From NCBI RefSeq assembly GCF_000220395.1, contig NW_004085988.1:239349-303348 (forward strand): DNA of 64,000 nt, written 5' to 3'. The notes beneath the pieces are model-generated. The model saw nothing but the letters and a program-made list of their open reading frames with translations. It was not told where the DNA came from and made no database searches. A program made the position numbers and the translations under genes. How positions within the stretch are numbered: position 1 is the stretch's first letter; every line of letters starts with the position of its first letter. Below are positions 37,757 through 50,705 of this stretch, piece after piece. This stretch comes from Ichthyophthirius multifiliis (taxonomy: Eukaryota; Ciliophora; Oligohymenophorea; Hymenostomatida).

Positions 37757-39226
37757 ATGAACAAATAGGAATAATCATAAACATAAATATTAGGAAATGA
37801 TAAAATACTAAATGAATAATTTTTGGATTAAACTTTTTCTCTTATAAAGATAATATTTTAGCAATCAATATTTAATCCTAGTAAATAATTAGTTAATTTT
37901 ATTCCCAATTCTAAATTAGATTAATTTATAGACTTAGAGTTACCCTTAGAAGGATAAACAGACAAATAAATTATTTTGTTTCTTGAGAATTTTATAAAGT
38001 TTACAATTAATTCAAATCATAAAAACTTTTTTGGAAACTCTTGTTCTGGTCTTAATTAATATTCTCTTGCAGGCGATTATTTAACCTCTACTATTAATGG
38101 TAGTATGTACACCTATGAAATGGCACCAATTTTTAACTTTATGGAGCAAAAAATCTTTTAGTTTTTCTAATAAAACTATTTAAATTGGAATAATATTGAT
38201 GGAATTTTATCACCTGGAAACACTCAAAGTCTTTACTATGCTCTAGAATGTGCAAGGCATAAATATTTTCCTTAGTCGAAAAAAGAAGGAATGAAGAATT
38301 TACCCAAAATGTCAATCTTTACAAGCAATACTTGCATTAATAATGTAAAAAAAGGATGTGTTTACTTAGGTTTTGGAATCGAATCTTTAGTTTTGCTTCC
38401 TACTGATAAATAAGGTCGTATTATACCTTCTGAATTCGAAAAAGCGCTCTAAAAAAGAGAAAAAGAGAAATATTTTAGTCTTTTTCTAAATTTAAGTATG
38501 GGAACAAATTTATTTGGCTCTATAGATTATATTGAAGAATGTACAAGGATAGCATAAAAATATAATGTTTGGGTACATTTAGAAGGCGGAATGTATTAAA
38601 AAGGAGATTTTTTGAAAAATATCGACAGTATATCAATTTAAATAGACAAATTATTTAGTGTCCCACAATAATGTTGTATTTTTTTAAACAAATATGAAAA
38701 TCTACTTAGTGAAGCTAATGCTTTAAACAGCGATTATTTATTTATGAAGGACAAAGTTACTTATGATGCCCAAAAATATGACTCTGGGGATAAAACTTTT
38801 TAATGTGCAAGACATATTGATATTTTAAAATTTTGGATTTACCTTAAAAAATATGGAATCAAAGGTATTTACTAATTATTGGATAATAGTATTCAAACCG
38901 CTAAGTATTTCAGCTTATTATGCTCTTAGAATCAACATTTTTAATTAAAATTAGATCCAGAAGTTAATTGTGTGTGTTTTTAATATTTTTCAGATCGAAT
39001 TTTAGAATTAAAAAAGTAAAACTACTAATTTGGAGAATTAACTAATTTATAAAATAATGTAATGAGGTAAATTAAAAATATTAGCTTGAAAAACGGCAAC
39101 TTTTTTATTTAATTATATTAATTTGAAAGATAAAACTTTTTCAAAGTATCCTTTAGTGTTGATAAAAATAAAGAAAATGCTGAATTTCTTTTTAATGAAA
39201 TTCATAATATAGGAAAGAATTTATGA
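37757..39226 (+). CDS. Group II PLP decarboxylase homologue, altered active site
   Basis: This single uninterrupted exon of 1470 nt encodes 489 residues, about the length of glutamate or cysteine-sulfinate decarboxylases. Fold-specific blocks are clear: 'FFGNSCSGLNQYSLAGDYL', 'YTYEMAPIFNFMEQKI', 'ALECARHKYFPQSKKEG', 'KKGCVYLGFGIESLVLLP', and 'DSGDKTFQCARHIDILKFW'. The cofactor-site motifs deviate: SPGGSxSN is 'SPGNTQSL', the PLP-stacking His region reads 'TSNTCINNVKKG', DAAWGG reads 'EGGMYQ', and the NPHKW block reads 'IQIDKLFSVP', which keeps the lysine but loses the preceding His. With the Asp that pairs with the pyridine nitrogen also changed to Glu, normal decarboxylase activity is doubtful. 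The intact long frame argues for a functional protein, perhaps a regulatory or neofunctionalised homologue. Confidence 0.88.
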
Positions 39227-39428
39227 TTATTACTTTTTTTACAAATTTGTACTTATATATTTTTATATAATTAATAATTTAATTATAAATTTAGTAGTTT
39301 TATATTTAAAATAAATATTTTAAATAATATTTTTAAAATTTTAAGTATTTTTATAATTACATTTTAAAAACATTTAACATATAAATTATTTAAACTGAAA
39401 ATAAAAATAATTTAATAAAAAAATTAAA

Positions 39429-40305
39429 ATGCATAACTAATAATTGCGGAGTAAAACATTATCAATATCATCACTTCCATAATGTATATAAACTAATAAA
39501 TAAATAAAAATTAAAAAAAATTAAAAAAAAAGTAAATGAAATTAGAAAAATATCTTTATTTGAATATTAAAATGGAACTTTTTAAGGATAAATTAATTAA
39601 AGTACTAAAAAAAAGCAAGGATTAGGTGCATATCTATACGATAGTGGAGATTTCTATTTTGGTGAATGGGAAGATGATAGAATTTAAGGAGAAGGAATCT
39701 TATTTTTTGCTTTTGGGGGATTTATACATGGCTTTTTCTTAAATTTCATGATCCATGGTCCTGCTTTTTTAAAGTTTTCAAACGGTGAAATATATGAAGG
39801 TAATTGGAACTAAGGTAAATTAGATGGGGAAGCATATAATTATTTTGTTGATGAGAATATATGGTTTAAAGGTAATTATAGTTAAGGAAAATTCACATAA
39901 TTAATATAATATGGAAAAGGTAGGCCTCCTTCAAGTAATTTTTTAAAATAAAAAACAAAAAAATTATTAATTGAATGCTTAAAATATAATTTAATCAAAT
40001 TTCCATTTTTAAAAATTTAATATTTATAATAATAAATTTTAATATTTTTTTTTATTCAATTTACTTAATATTCCTTATTATATTATTATTTAATATGTTG
40101 TGTAATTTAAATATAATGTTTTTATTTTTAAATAATAGATTTATTATTTAAAATAAAATTTCTATTTACTTTAAGCCAATTTATAAATTTTATTATAAAA
40201 TAATATTTTTATAAATATTAAAATTTAATTATTTTTTATAAAAGCTATTCTCAACTAACTTAGCAAAATAAATTCTTTATGTTAAAAGCATAAAACAAAA
40301 AATGA
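39429..40305 (+). CDS. MORN-repeat protein or N-terminus of the giant gene
   Basis: The frame starts 'MHNQQLRSKTLSISSLPQ'. A short GT...AG intron (~39485-39533) restores the frame into 'LNEIRKISLFEYQNGTFQG' and several MORN units: 'GAYLYDSGDFYFGEWEDDRI', 'KFSNGEIYEGNWNQGKLDGE' and 'NIWFKGNYSQGKF'. MORN repeats are beta-hairpins common in ciliate cortical and ciliary proteins. After the repeats (~39930) the frame stays open as low-complexity sequence to a TGA at 40303-40305. The giant frame, which begins with more MORN-like units, takes over one base out of phase at that point, so the two may be one gene split by a base error in the A-run at ~40297-40302 or by an intron. Confidence 0.65.
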
Positions 40306-43300
40306 AAATTTAAGTATAAAAGTGATTGATTTTAAGGACGGATCTTAATATTTAGGTATGGCTAAATAAAAAAATCCCTTTGGTTTAGGCTTATTAAGAA
40401 GACTTGATGAAAAGTATGATGCAGGCTTTGCCTTTAATGGCATTTTTTAAAATATAGCACGTTTAAATTTAGATGATGGATAAAATATGTATATTGGTTA
40501 ATTATAGGCTAATGGTAAGTTTTAAGGATAAGGAGTTTATTTAAATAAAAAAACTAAATAATGGGTTTTCGGAATATTTGAAAATGGATAATTAATTGAA
40601 GTTATAAATTAAGGATAAGATGAATATCCCCAAAATATTATTAGTAATATTTATTATTCTCATCATATTAATTCCGGAAGATTTATAGAAAAATAAATTG
40701 AAAATGGGCTATTTTATATGCCTTCAGGTTATAACAATAATTATAAAAATTTCTAATAATTAAAATGGGATTCTTTTAGAATAGAAAAAATGAGGGAAAA
40801 CACATTTTCTTAAAATAAAAAAATATAAATTAATGTAAAAAGAAATTCTAGTGCAAAACTGCAATAAAATAATTCAATATTAAATATAGATTAAAATACT
40901 TATTCTAATAGATCTCCGAAATCAACATTATATTAATTTTATTTATCAAATAATGAAAAAAATGTAATTATAAAAAAATTAAAAAAGATAACTCAAATAA
41001 ATATTTAATTGATTAATTTTCAAAAAATTATTAAACTGATTCATTAAATAAATAAAAAAAAGAAAATTTTACTTTCGCCAATAATACAAACTAAAATCAA
41101 TAAACATAAAAATTTAATTAATACTAAATAAATATAAAAAAACCTGAATAATTTAATGAAAATAATTTTTAACAAATGCAAAGTTATTAAGTAAATGAAA
41201 TTAGTTAAGATTAAAATTAAAATAATAATTAAATTTAAAAATAAAATGAATTAAATAAATAATCAGAAGTAAATATAAACAATTTTAATGAAAACATTGA
41301 ATAATATAAGTAATTTAGTTTTGAATTTAAAAATTAAACTAGCAATAAATTACAAGTAATAAAATACCAGAAAAATAAGAAGATTATTAAATTTTACCTT
41401 AAAATATAAATAATTATGATAGTTTTAATTAAGAAATAATTAAAGATAATAATTATGACTATGGAAAATAATAGATAAAATAAACTAATATTCAAAATAA
41501 AAAAGAATTAACACCTCTCAAATTAGAGTTCAGAAATATATAATTATTAAAGCTTAGTAAAATAAAATAAAATTAGTCCTAAAAAATTTTAAGATTATGA
41601 GCATAATGCTTCTATTTAAAAACAAAATAAAGAAAGATAAATTAAAAGAAATAATAAAGCAACTAAAGAAACAGACATGAAAAAAAACTTTAATGAGCTA
41701 TAATATTAAGAAAAAAATCAATAAAATTTATATGATAATAAAAAATATAATAACGAGTAAATATAAAATTAACAAGATAAAAATCAGCTTTAAAATATAA
41801 TACAAATATAAGATAAGGAATAATAAAGAGAGATTTCATAAGTTTAATAATAATTTTAATCTAAAAATATATATGATTTATAATAATAAGATTAAAATAT
41901 AATTTATAATAATTGTTTAGAAAATTTTAGTTATAAAAATGATTAAGACAATATATTATTATTGAGTTAATAAAATATAAGCAAATTATAATAACTTTAA
42001 AAAAATAATAATTAAAAAGTAGACTTAATTTAATAATAAAATATAATTATTTAAAAATAAGAATAATTTATAGAAAATAATAATGAGCAAATTGAATTAT
42101 AAAGTAAACTCAAAAATAAAGAAAAGAGTAATAATAATGAAAATATCTTATAACAAATGACATCAGAATAAAAAGTAAAACATTTGATTAATACATATAC
42201 TAACTATTTATATAAAATAGAAGATAATGACTAATAAATAAAATAATAATATAGTATTAATCAATTTGATTTTCAAGAAATAAAAAAACTAAAAAATTAA
42301 GTTTTTGAAGAAAAAGAAAAAAGTTTTTTATTAAATTAGGGTATTTTCGACAAAAACCCATAATAAATAGATGAATTTTTAGAGTTATAAAAAATTATAA
42401 TATCTATTTAAGATAGAATAATTCAAAAAAAAAATTATTAATCGTTAAATAATTCTTCGTAATCTTAAAATTAAAATCGTTTCAATATGCCTTTAAATAG
42501 TACTAGTCCTCTAAAATATTTTTAACCATTTGTATTTACGAAAAATTCTTAAAATTTAAATAATTCAATTTCATCATAACATGAAAATGATAACAAAAAA
42601 ATAAACTAAAATAATAGTAATTTAGATCTTACATAATTAAATATTACAAATCATTAATATAACTTAAATAAAACTAATAAAGAATTATAATTATAGAATA
42701 GCTCAAATAATTTTAAACAATAATAATAAATGGATGAATAAATGATAATTAGTTAGCATTCATTAGAATAAAATTAGTATATTAAATAAAATTATGATTA
42801 AAAAAATTCTATAAATGCTTCCCAATAAATTCAAGTATAAAACTCAAATTAAAATAACTTTTTAATATCAAATTAAATAGACATAAATAATATATCTAAT
42901 TCCTTAATATAATAAAATAAAAATGAATTACTTGCTAAATATTCTAGTATTCTAAATGAAGCAAAAAGTATTGATTAATTATCTGAATCTTAAAAAAATT
43001 AAATAATTTAAATTACAGATATTAAAAATAATTTAATTTAAGATTAATACTAAAACATACAATAAAAAATATAAAGTAATGAAATTTAAACTTTAAATGA
43101 AGAAAAAAATGAATTAATAGATTTTCAAAGTTAAATAATATTAATATAAGAAGAATTTATAAAAAGCAGTATTAATAATAGTAATTTTAATTCAGTTTAT
43201 TAAAATATTTCAAATCTTACAATGAGCCCTATTAAGATTTAAACATGCAAATAAATACCTAAATTGAAAAGATCTAAATCAATTATAAAATATTATGTAT

Positions 43301-46300
43301 AAGTATTAAATAACGATAGCTAAAATTAAGAATAAAATATATCATTTGATTAACTAAAAGAAATTAAAGATTAAATATTTTCGCAAAAATATAATGATAT
43401 TATTAACAATGATAATTAAGTAAACTCCTCTTAAATAAAAAATAAATCAATAGATGAATTTATTTAATTATAAAAATCTATAATTGATTTACAGGATTAA
43501 TATATTATAAAATAAAAAATTAACTCTTTACCAAATTCTGATATTTTACCAAATTTATCAGAAAACTCCTTTAAGTATTTAAGTTTAAAATCTTTAAGTT
43601 AATAAAATATTAATTAGGAGTAAATTAAAAAAATTAGAAGCCTTAGTAGCAGTCTAGTTTTTATAAATATAATTAATAGAATTAAAATAAAAAACAAAGA
43701 GTAAAATGTTAATAATTATAAAATATAAATAGTTTATAAGCTTAAAAAACATAGAAAATAAAATTAAAAATACTGAATTAATATAAAGAGTTATTAAATA
43801 ATTCTAATAATTATGACTAAATTGATGAATATTAATATCGATTTATCGAAGTTAATTATGCTAAAAGTTTTATTTTAATAAATGAGCTTTAAAGTATAGA
43901 TATAAATAAACAAAGAATATATTAGCCAAATTAATAATAAAAAAATATAACATTATAATAAATATTTGAATTAATTGAATTTTAAAAATAGTTAATAAAA
44001 ATATAAGAAGAATATTTAACCAAATAATTAAATTCAAAAAATATTTTTAAGCAAAATTATAATATAAATTATGATGAAGAAACTATAATAAATAATTACA
44101 TTAAATTATTAAAAGAAAAAGGAGAAGTAGATTTTGAAGAAATTAAAACAATAAAAGATATTATAATTAATGATAAATTTAACTAAACTCAATTGACTTA
44201 AAATCCAAATTTATGTGATGATTTGATTTAATTTTAAAATAAAATTATATAAATTTAAGATGAAATTATTATTAAATAAAAAACTTAAGATAAATACTAT
44301 TCAACAAATGTAGATTTATTTTCAAACTTTTCAAACTATTAAGCTAAGAGCATTAGTTCAATTCTACCTAATAAAATTTTAAATATCTTATCTAATAAAA
44401 ATAAAAGCAATTCGACTTTTAAATTAAATTTTGATTAATTTAACTAATTTTAAGATACAAATAATTAATTAAATAATGATAAAGACGATATTAAATAAAA
44501 TTAATTTTAGCCTCTTTTATCTGAAAATAATGAAACAGATACTTCGATAATTTAACAATATAAATAATAAAAAGATTTATATTAAAATTAATATATTGAT
44601 GAATATATTAAATAAAATTAATCTTATTAATAAGAAATTATATTATAATTATTTGGTAATAAAAAAGAAATATTTTAATAATATAGATATGCTTTAAATA
44701 AAACAAATTAATATATAAACTAAGATTAAAGTAATTAAGAAAAATAATTCATTTAATTAAATCAGGCTAAAAATATATTTATAGAAAATGAAAATTTAAA
44801 AATTTAACATGGATTAAATGATGATTCTTAAATAAATATATAAAAACAATAAATAAAAGAATTTATTTAATTTTAAAACGATTTAATAGTTATATAAGAA
44901 GAGTTTATAAGTAAACAATAAAGCCTAAGTAACTCACTCTAAATTAAAGATTAATAATAAAGTCCTTTAAAAAATATACAATAATAAAAATTATTAGTAA
45001 ATTTAAAAAATAATAATTAAAGTATAATTAAATTATATGAAGATGTATTAATTAATAATAGTTAAAAAGATGAGGATAATATAAATTATGAACTTTTGGT
45101 CAATGTTAAAAATGAAATAGTAAAAGAATATTTAATTGACGAATGCGAAAATTAATCATAATAAAGTTTATAAAAATAATAATAAATAATTTAATTGTAA
45201 AGATCAATTATGAATATATAAGATAAATTTATTTTAAAGCAAAAAACAAATAAATAACCATATTCAGATAATCTAGATTAAACATTAATTAAATTATATT
45301 CATAATAATCAATTAATAATTTCAATTCGCTTTACAATTCTAATTAAGTTAATTAAAATTATAAATTTTAAAGAGATGATTAGAAATTTTAAGAAATTCT
45401 TAAATAAAACAAATATGTTAAAAATAATTTAAATACGAATAATAAAACTTAAAATGAATAAATTATTTAAAACAATTAACCATAAAAGCTTATAGATTAA
45501 TCTGAAAATATTTAATTTTAAAAATTATTAAATAATAATTTCGAAAATAATTTAAATGAAATAAATTAAAATTAATTATAATAATAAAATTAATTAATTA
45601 ATAATAAATAAAATTTTGATTAAAATTATAACAAAAATACACATATATAATATAAAGATTAACAAAATACAAAAATTTTAACTAATCAGAATACAAAAAA
45701 TTAAAATAAAATTATAAATTAATATAGTTAATAAGTTGAAGACTTTATTGAATAATAAAACATAATTATTTAAAATTAAGAATAATTTACAGAAAATAAT
45801 AATGAATTAAGTGAATTAAAAAGTAAATCCATAAATAAAGAAAAGAGTAATAGTAATGAAAATATCTTATAATAAATGACATATTTAAGATAAAAAGAAC
45901 ATTTAGAACCACTTTATAATAATTATTATGATTTAAATTAGTTAAAATTAGATTAGTATTACAATAGTACTAATGTAAAAGAATACAGTTAAAATTTATA
46001 ATTATTAGAACAAGCAAATTTAGAAAAAAATTAGCTAATTAAATTTTAGAATCAAGTAATATAGAGATAGGAATAATTTATAATGAGTAACTTAAAAATT
46101 GAAAAAAAATCAATAACAAATTAATGCTTATCTAATTGTAGTATGAGCCCATTAAAAAATAATACTTATGAAAATTTTATTAAAAATAAAAATAAAGAAT
46201 TTATTATTAAATATTATTAAGATGTTTTAAGTTGTGAAAAATAAGTCTAAGATCAACATATTTATTTCGATTAAGTAAAAGAGTTCAAAAATGAAATCAT

Positions 46301-49300
46301 TAGAGAAAAACAAATATAAATACAATATTATAGTAATGATTAATATGATAATTAATAAGGACTTTTTTAAAAAAATAAAGTAGAAAATGAATTAATTGAC
46401 TTTTAAAAATAAATTATATAGGTTTAAGAAAAATTTATATTAAAATAAAAATTAATAAAATATCATCATTCCGATATTTTACCAAATATTTCGTTTAGTT
46501 CAGGAAATAATTTATTTTAGAAAAATAATAATTGTTCATTTGATTTACAAAATTTACAAAATTAAAAATAATAATTAAATTAATTTCAAAAAAAGAACTA
46601 ATTCATCAATAAATATATTTAATAAAATTCATAAGAACTAAAATAAAAAACAAAAAATAATGAATTAATTTAAAATCCAAATTAATAAAGTTAATAATAA
46701 AAAATTATATTATAACAATACTAATATTAGGTAAATAATTATGAAATAAATGAATAGAATTTATAAGAATTTATATAATTAAATAAAGCAAAAAATTTTA
46801 TAATTTAAAAAGAAACAGAGTAAATTTAAGAGCTTTTTATTTAAAATAATATTATATAATCTTTAAAAGCTGAAACTATGAAAAATTAGCTTATTTAATA
46901 TTAAAAATAAATAATTTAAATATAAACTAACTATATTATTGAAAAAAGTTAATAAATTCCTTCAAATTCGTTATAATTAAACTAATCTTAAATTAATGTT
47001 TTGAATAATAATAATAATTCTAACTTGTATAAGCCACTATAGAATTTATCTTTCCAAGATTAATAAATATTTATAAAAAATTATAAAAATGCATTAGATT
47101 TAGAAGGGTAGTAATTTAATAAGTAATAAATTAAATAACTTTTGGAAATAAAAGATTGTATAATTAATTAATAAATAAGTTTAATTGAATAATCTAATTC
47201 AGATTCATTTTAAAATATGTAGAAAGATTAACTTGTTGAAATATAAAATTAAATAATATAAATTTAAGATGAATTTATTATAAAATAAAAACTATTAAAA
47301 TTATATTCGAGATCTTAAAACATGCCCTTTTAATAATTCCTTTAAAATTTAAACTTTTATGGTATTTAAGATATTTAAGATTAAGTAAATAAATGTGAAA
47401 ATGATAATTTTGATATGCATAAACAAATAAATCAAAGTGTCTTCGAAATTTAAAATAGTTTAGAAACAAATAAAAACATAAAAGGTTATTTAAAAGAATC
47501 AGAAATTAAGCATTAAATCAATTATTTATAATAAAGCAAAGCACATATATTATAGAATTATGTCAAAATTTTAAATTAAGATGACTTAGACAATAAAAAT
47601 TTATTTACGCAAATTGATTAAGCCAAAAATTTTGTTATTTCTTTCTTATAAGTAAAAGTAGATCATTCTTTAAATGAGTAATAATATTTATAAGAAGAAT
47701 TAATTTAATTTCAAAGTTAAATCATCTAAATCTAGGAGAAATTCATTATTGATAAAAAAAATATATAAAATGGAAACATTTTTAATCTAAATAATGAAAA
47801 AAAATACTAATAAAAAGATGTTTTAGAATTATATAATCAATCATTAAATAAAAAAGAAATTAATTATTAATAAATTATCTGTAGTAAAAATGAAATAAGT
47901 AAATAAAAATACAGAAAAATATAGTAATAAAATTTTAATAATTAACCTCATTAAGCTAATTAAGAACGATAAGATTTAATATAGTTTTAAAATTCTATTA
48001 TTGATATTTAGGACTAAATAATTTTTTAAATTAAGTCTTAATAAAAACATTAGTCAGTCAACTTATTAGGATAATAATAAAAATATGAATACTAATAAAA
48101 CTAAAATTTCAATAATAGTTAATATGATTCCTTTAATATTGAATTTTAGAAAAAAGCAAAATAATATAATTATTAAAACGAAGAATTATAATAAGAAAGT
48201 TAATTAGAATAAATTTCAAAATAAAGATATAATAATTAAAATATAGAATAAGAAAGTTAATTACATAATAAATAATATAAAGTAATTAACGAAGAAAATG
48301 ATAACTTTAGCATAATGTAATAAGAAGAAAACCATAATAATAATTAAAAAAGTTTTTATAATATAAGTTAGGATGAATGTGTATAATAAATAAATGAATC
48401 ATTTTAAAACGATCAAACTAAAAGAAATAGAAATAATTATCCATAATCTCCTTTTTCAAGGGTATCTCCTAAAATAAAGGAAATAATTAGAAACGATATA
48501 TCCTCTTTGCCATTAAGATAATCAATTTAGTTTATATAAAACTAATTTAAAAATTCTCATATCTAAAATAGTGCTTTTAAAATCTAATAACCAAATATTA
48601 TTTATAACTAATTTACACCTAGAAATTAATAATCACCAATAATTACTTAATATTCTCCTTAAATGGAAAAAAATTAACTATAATCAAGTAATTTTTAATT
48701 TTTAACTTAAAATTCTCGAATTTTTATAAGAAGCGACCTTCCTAGCTTGCCTTTATAATAATCTATAAAAAAACAAATTGAAAACTTTGTTACTAGAAGT
48801 GGAAAAAAAGGTAGCCCTATTGATTAATTTAATGATAATTTATGTAATATAAGTTTAGATAATTCAAATCTTTAAAATAATATAAGAAATTCATCATTTT
48901 CGAATTCATAAATAAAATCTCCTTTAATATAGAATGAAATAGATAGTATAAATGAATAGTTTAGTTAAAGTGATAATTCTGGAAATATATAAAAAAATTT
49001 GAGTTATTAGTGTGATTTGAACTGCATTTTGCCTCTTAAAAAATCAATAGAAAATCAAATTAAATAGTTTATTTAAAATAAATCAAAAAATGGAAGTCCA
49101 ATAATTGTTTAAAAAAGGAAGGTATTAACTGAACCAAGATAAAATATTTTTTTTTTTAAAGTAGTAGCCCTAATAAAATAAGTTAAAAATTATATATGTA
49201 AAAGTAAGTTAGAATTGATTAAAATTTTTTATAAAACTCATTGTAGTCTTTTTAAAGTTAAAAAAATTAAATAATTTAAGGAAGATAATCTAAAAAGCAA

Positions 49301-50402
49301 TCAGAAATATTTTTAAGTATTGGTAATACAAAAATATAGGAAGAGTAAGAACCTAAACATAAAAAAATAAATTTTTAAAATGAATTTTCTTAATAAAATA
49401 CACCGCCCATTTAAATATTTAATGAAACCAAATTTACATAACATATAAACAATTTAAATTTTTAAAAAAATTATTCTCCTTCAAAAAGAATTTAAAAATA
49501 TTTAAAAAATAGAAAATAATTTTCCATAAATTAGTAAAGATATATCTTCATGTATCAAATAATCTAAAGAAGTTACTAATAATGAATTCGTATTTAAATT
49601 TTAAAATAATAATTTTTCTAATAATCTTCAATAAGAATAATTATAATCAAGTAAAACATATAATTCACCACTAAAAAACAATTAATACAATGTTATTTAG
49701 AAATAAACACATGAATAATATTTTACACCAAATACAATTGTACTAAAGAATAATATTTTAGATAATGCAAAAATCAACTCAGCTAAAATTCCTATTAAAT
49801 CGAATACTTTTCATCTTAATTCTTTTAGAAATCCTATATATTCTGCAAGGAAATCGATTGGTACCACTAAAACTATTTTAAGCTCTGTCAGAACTCCTTT
49901 AAATTATAATGTAAATTCAGCAAATAAAATTCTTCCATATAGACAAATTGATACTAATAAAAAATCAAGTAATGGAAGTTAATAAATATTTTATTCTCCC
50001 ATAAGTTATGATAATTAATATAGATTAAGTCAAATAATGTAATAATAAGACATTTAAATGCATAATAAAATAGATTAAAAAGTAATGAAAATAATTGTTT
50101 CTCCATAAAGTTTAAATAAATAAAATTCTAATTTAAATATTATTAATTAATAAAAAAATGCATTTATTGAACCTGTTTAATTTTAATCTTATCAAGTAAA
50201 TAATTTATATAAAACATAATTAATATAATTTTTAATTTCATTTTAAAAAATAAATATATAGCCTTAATAAAAAAATTAATATTAAGCAATATATAGAAAC
50301 CCAAAATACTAATAATAAAATAATTATGATTATAATAATAAAATTACATAGGATTAATAATAATTGGAATAGAATCAAGAAAAATAATGTAGTGTTTTTT
50401 GA
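40279..50402 (+). CDS. Giant Q/N/K-rich repeat protein, unknown family
   Basis: About 10 kb of + strand reads as one protein in the ciliate code (about 3,370 codons), ending 'EKQCSVF' then TGA at 50400-50402. In-frame ATGs are at 40358, or 40279 if the A-run is corrected. Part 1 (40300-40780) has MORN-like units ('FKDGSQYLGMAKQKNPFGLG', 'DGQNMYIGQLQANGKFQGQG'). Part 2 (about 41000-48400) is Q/N/I/K-rich and carries at least fourteen degenerate copies of a helical motif such as 'ELIDFQKQIIQVQEKFILK', often preceded by a 'YY.dVLn'-type helix and a 'FdQ.KE.K..I' helix. Part 3 (48400-50402) is S/P-richer with a three-copy 'LPLxxSIxxQIxxF' motif and many Ser/Pro/Lys sites. No catalytic domain or membrane segment is seen. 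Several one-base frame changes in A/T runs interrupt it, for example near 40985 and 43690-43800. A cortical or cytoskeletal scaffold is guessed from MORN plus coiled repeats. Confidence 0.75.
42018..48032 (+). repeat. Array of degenerate 'FQxxIIxIQ' helical repeats
   Basis: Copies were read by eye at about 42018, 42364, 43105, 43450, 43965, 44218, 44855, 45180, 45735, 46030, 46385, 46880, 47222, 47695 and 47968. The consensus is roughly (D/E)LIxFQxxIIxIQ(D/E)xFIxKQ, as in 'DQLVEIQNQIIQIQDEFIIK' and 'EELIQFQSQIIQIQEKFI'. Spacing varies (about 250-740 nt), with many intervals near 340 nt. The DNA is diverged, so the array is old and kept at protein level. Confidence 0.8.
45735..46530 (+). repeat. 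Higher-order duplicate of 42018-43600
   Basis: The block starting at 45735 repeats the order of features of the block starting at 42018: an 'EQF.ENNNE' motif, then 'NKEKSN.NENILQQMT' (DNA nearly identical at about 42110-42160 and 45835-45885), then an 'MSP(I/L)K' box (~43220, ~46150), then 'IIKYY..VL', then a core motif and 'SDILPN(L/I)S' (~43540, ~46470). The second block is shorter, with internal units lost or never gained. Confidence 0.75.
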
Positions 50403-50705
50403 TTATAATTTTAAATATATATCATAACAATTTATATATAATATATATGCACATTAAATAGAAAAACAAGAAATATAATTATTTTAAATATGTTTATGTA
50501 AGTATGTTTATAAAAATATATAATTTGATAAAAAATATTTATTTAATTAAAAAACGAAAAGAAATTTCAAAAAATAGAATATGGAATTCAACTAAAATCT
50601 GAAAAAATAAATTTTAACAAAAAAGAAACATTATAACTTATATTCAAAAATAAGGTAAAAGCTTAACATTTTTTAATATGTAATGAATATAATACGATAT
50701 AATTT
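50403..50705. other. Convergent intergenic region
   Basis: About 300 A/T-rich bases lie between the giant gene stop and the SCP phosphatase stop. Nothing is recognisable. Confidence 0.6.

Noticed and set aside
40279-50402. Considered as non-coding low-complexity or satellite DNA
   Set aside because: TGA codons are rare in the coding frame over kilobases, there are recurring protein motifs whose DNA has diverged, and Ser/Pro-rich complex sequence appears at the C-terminus; these point to translation.
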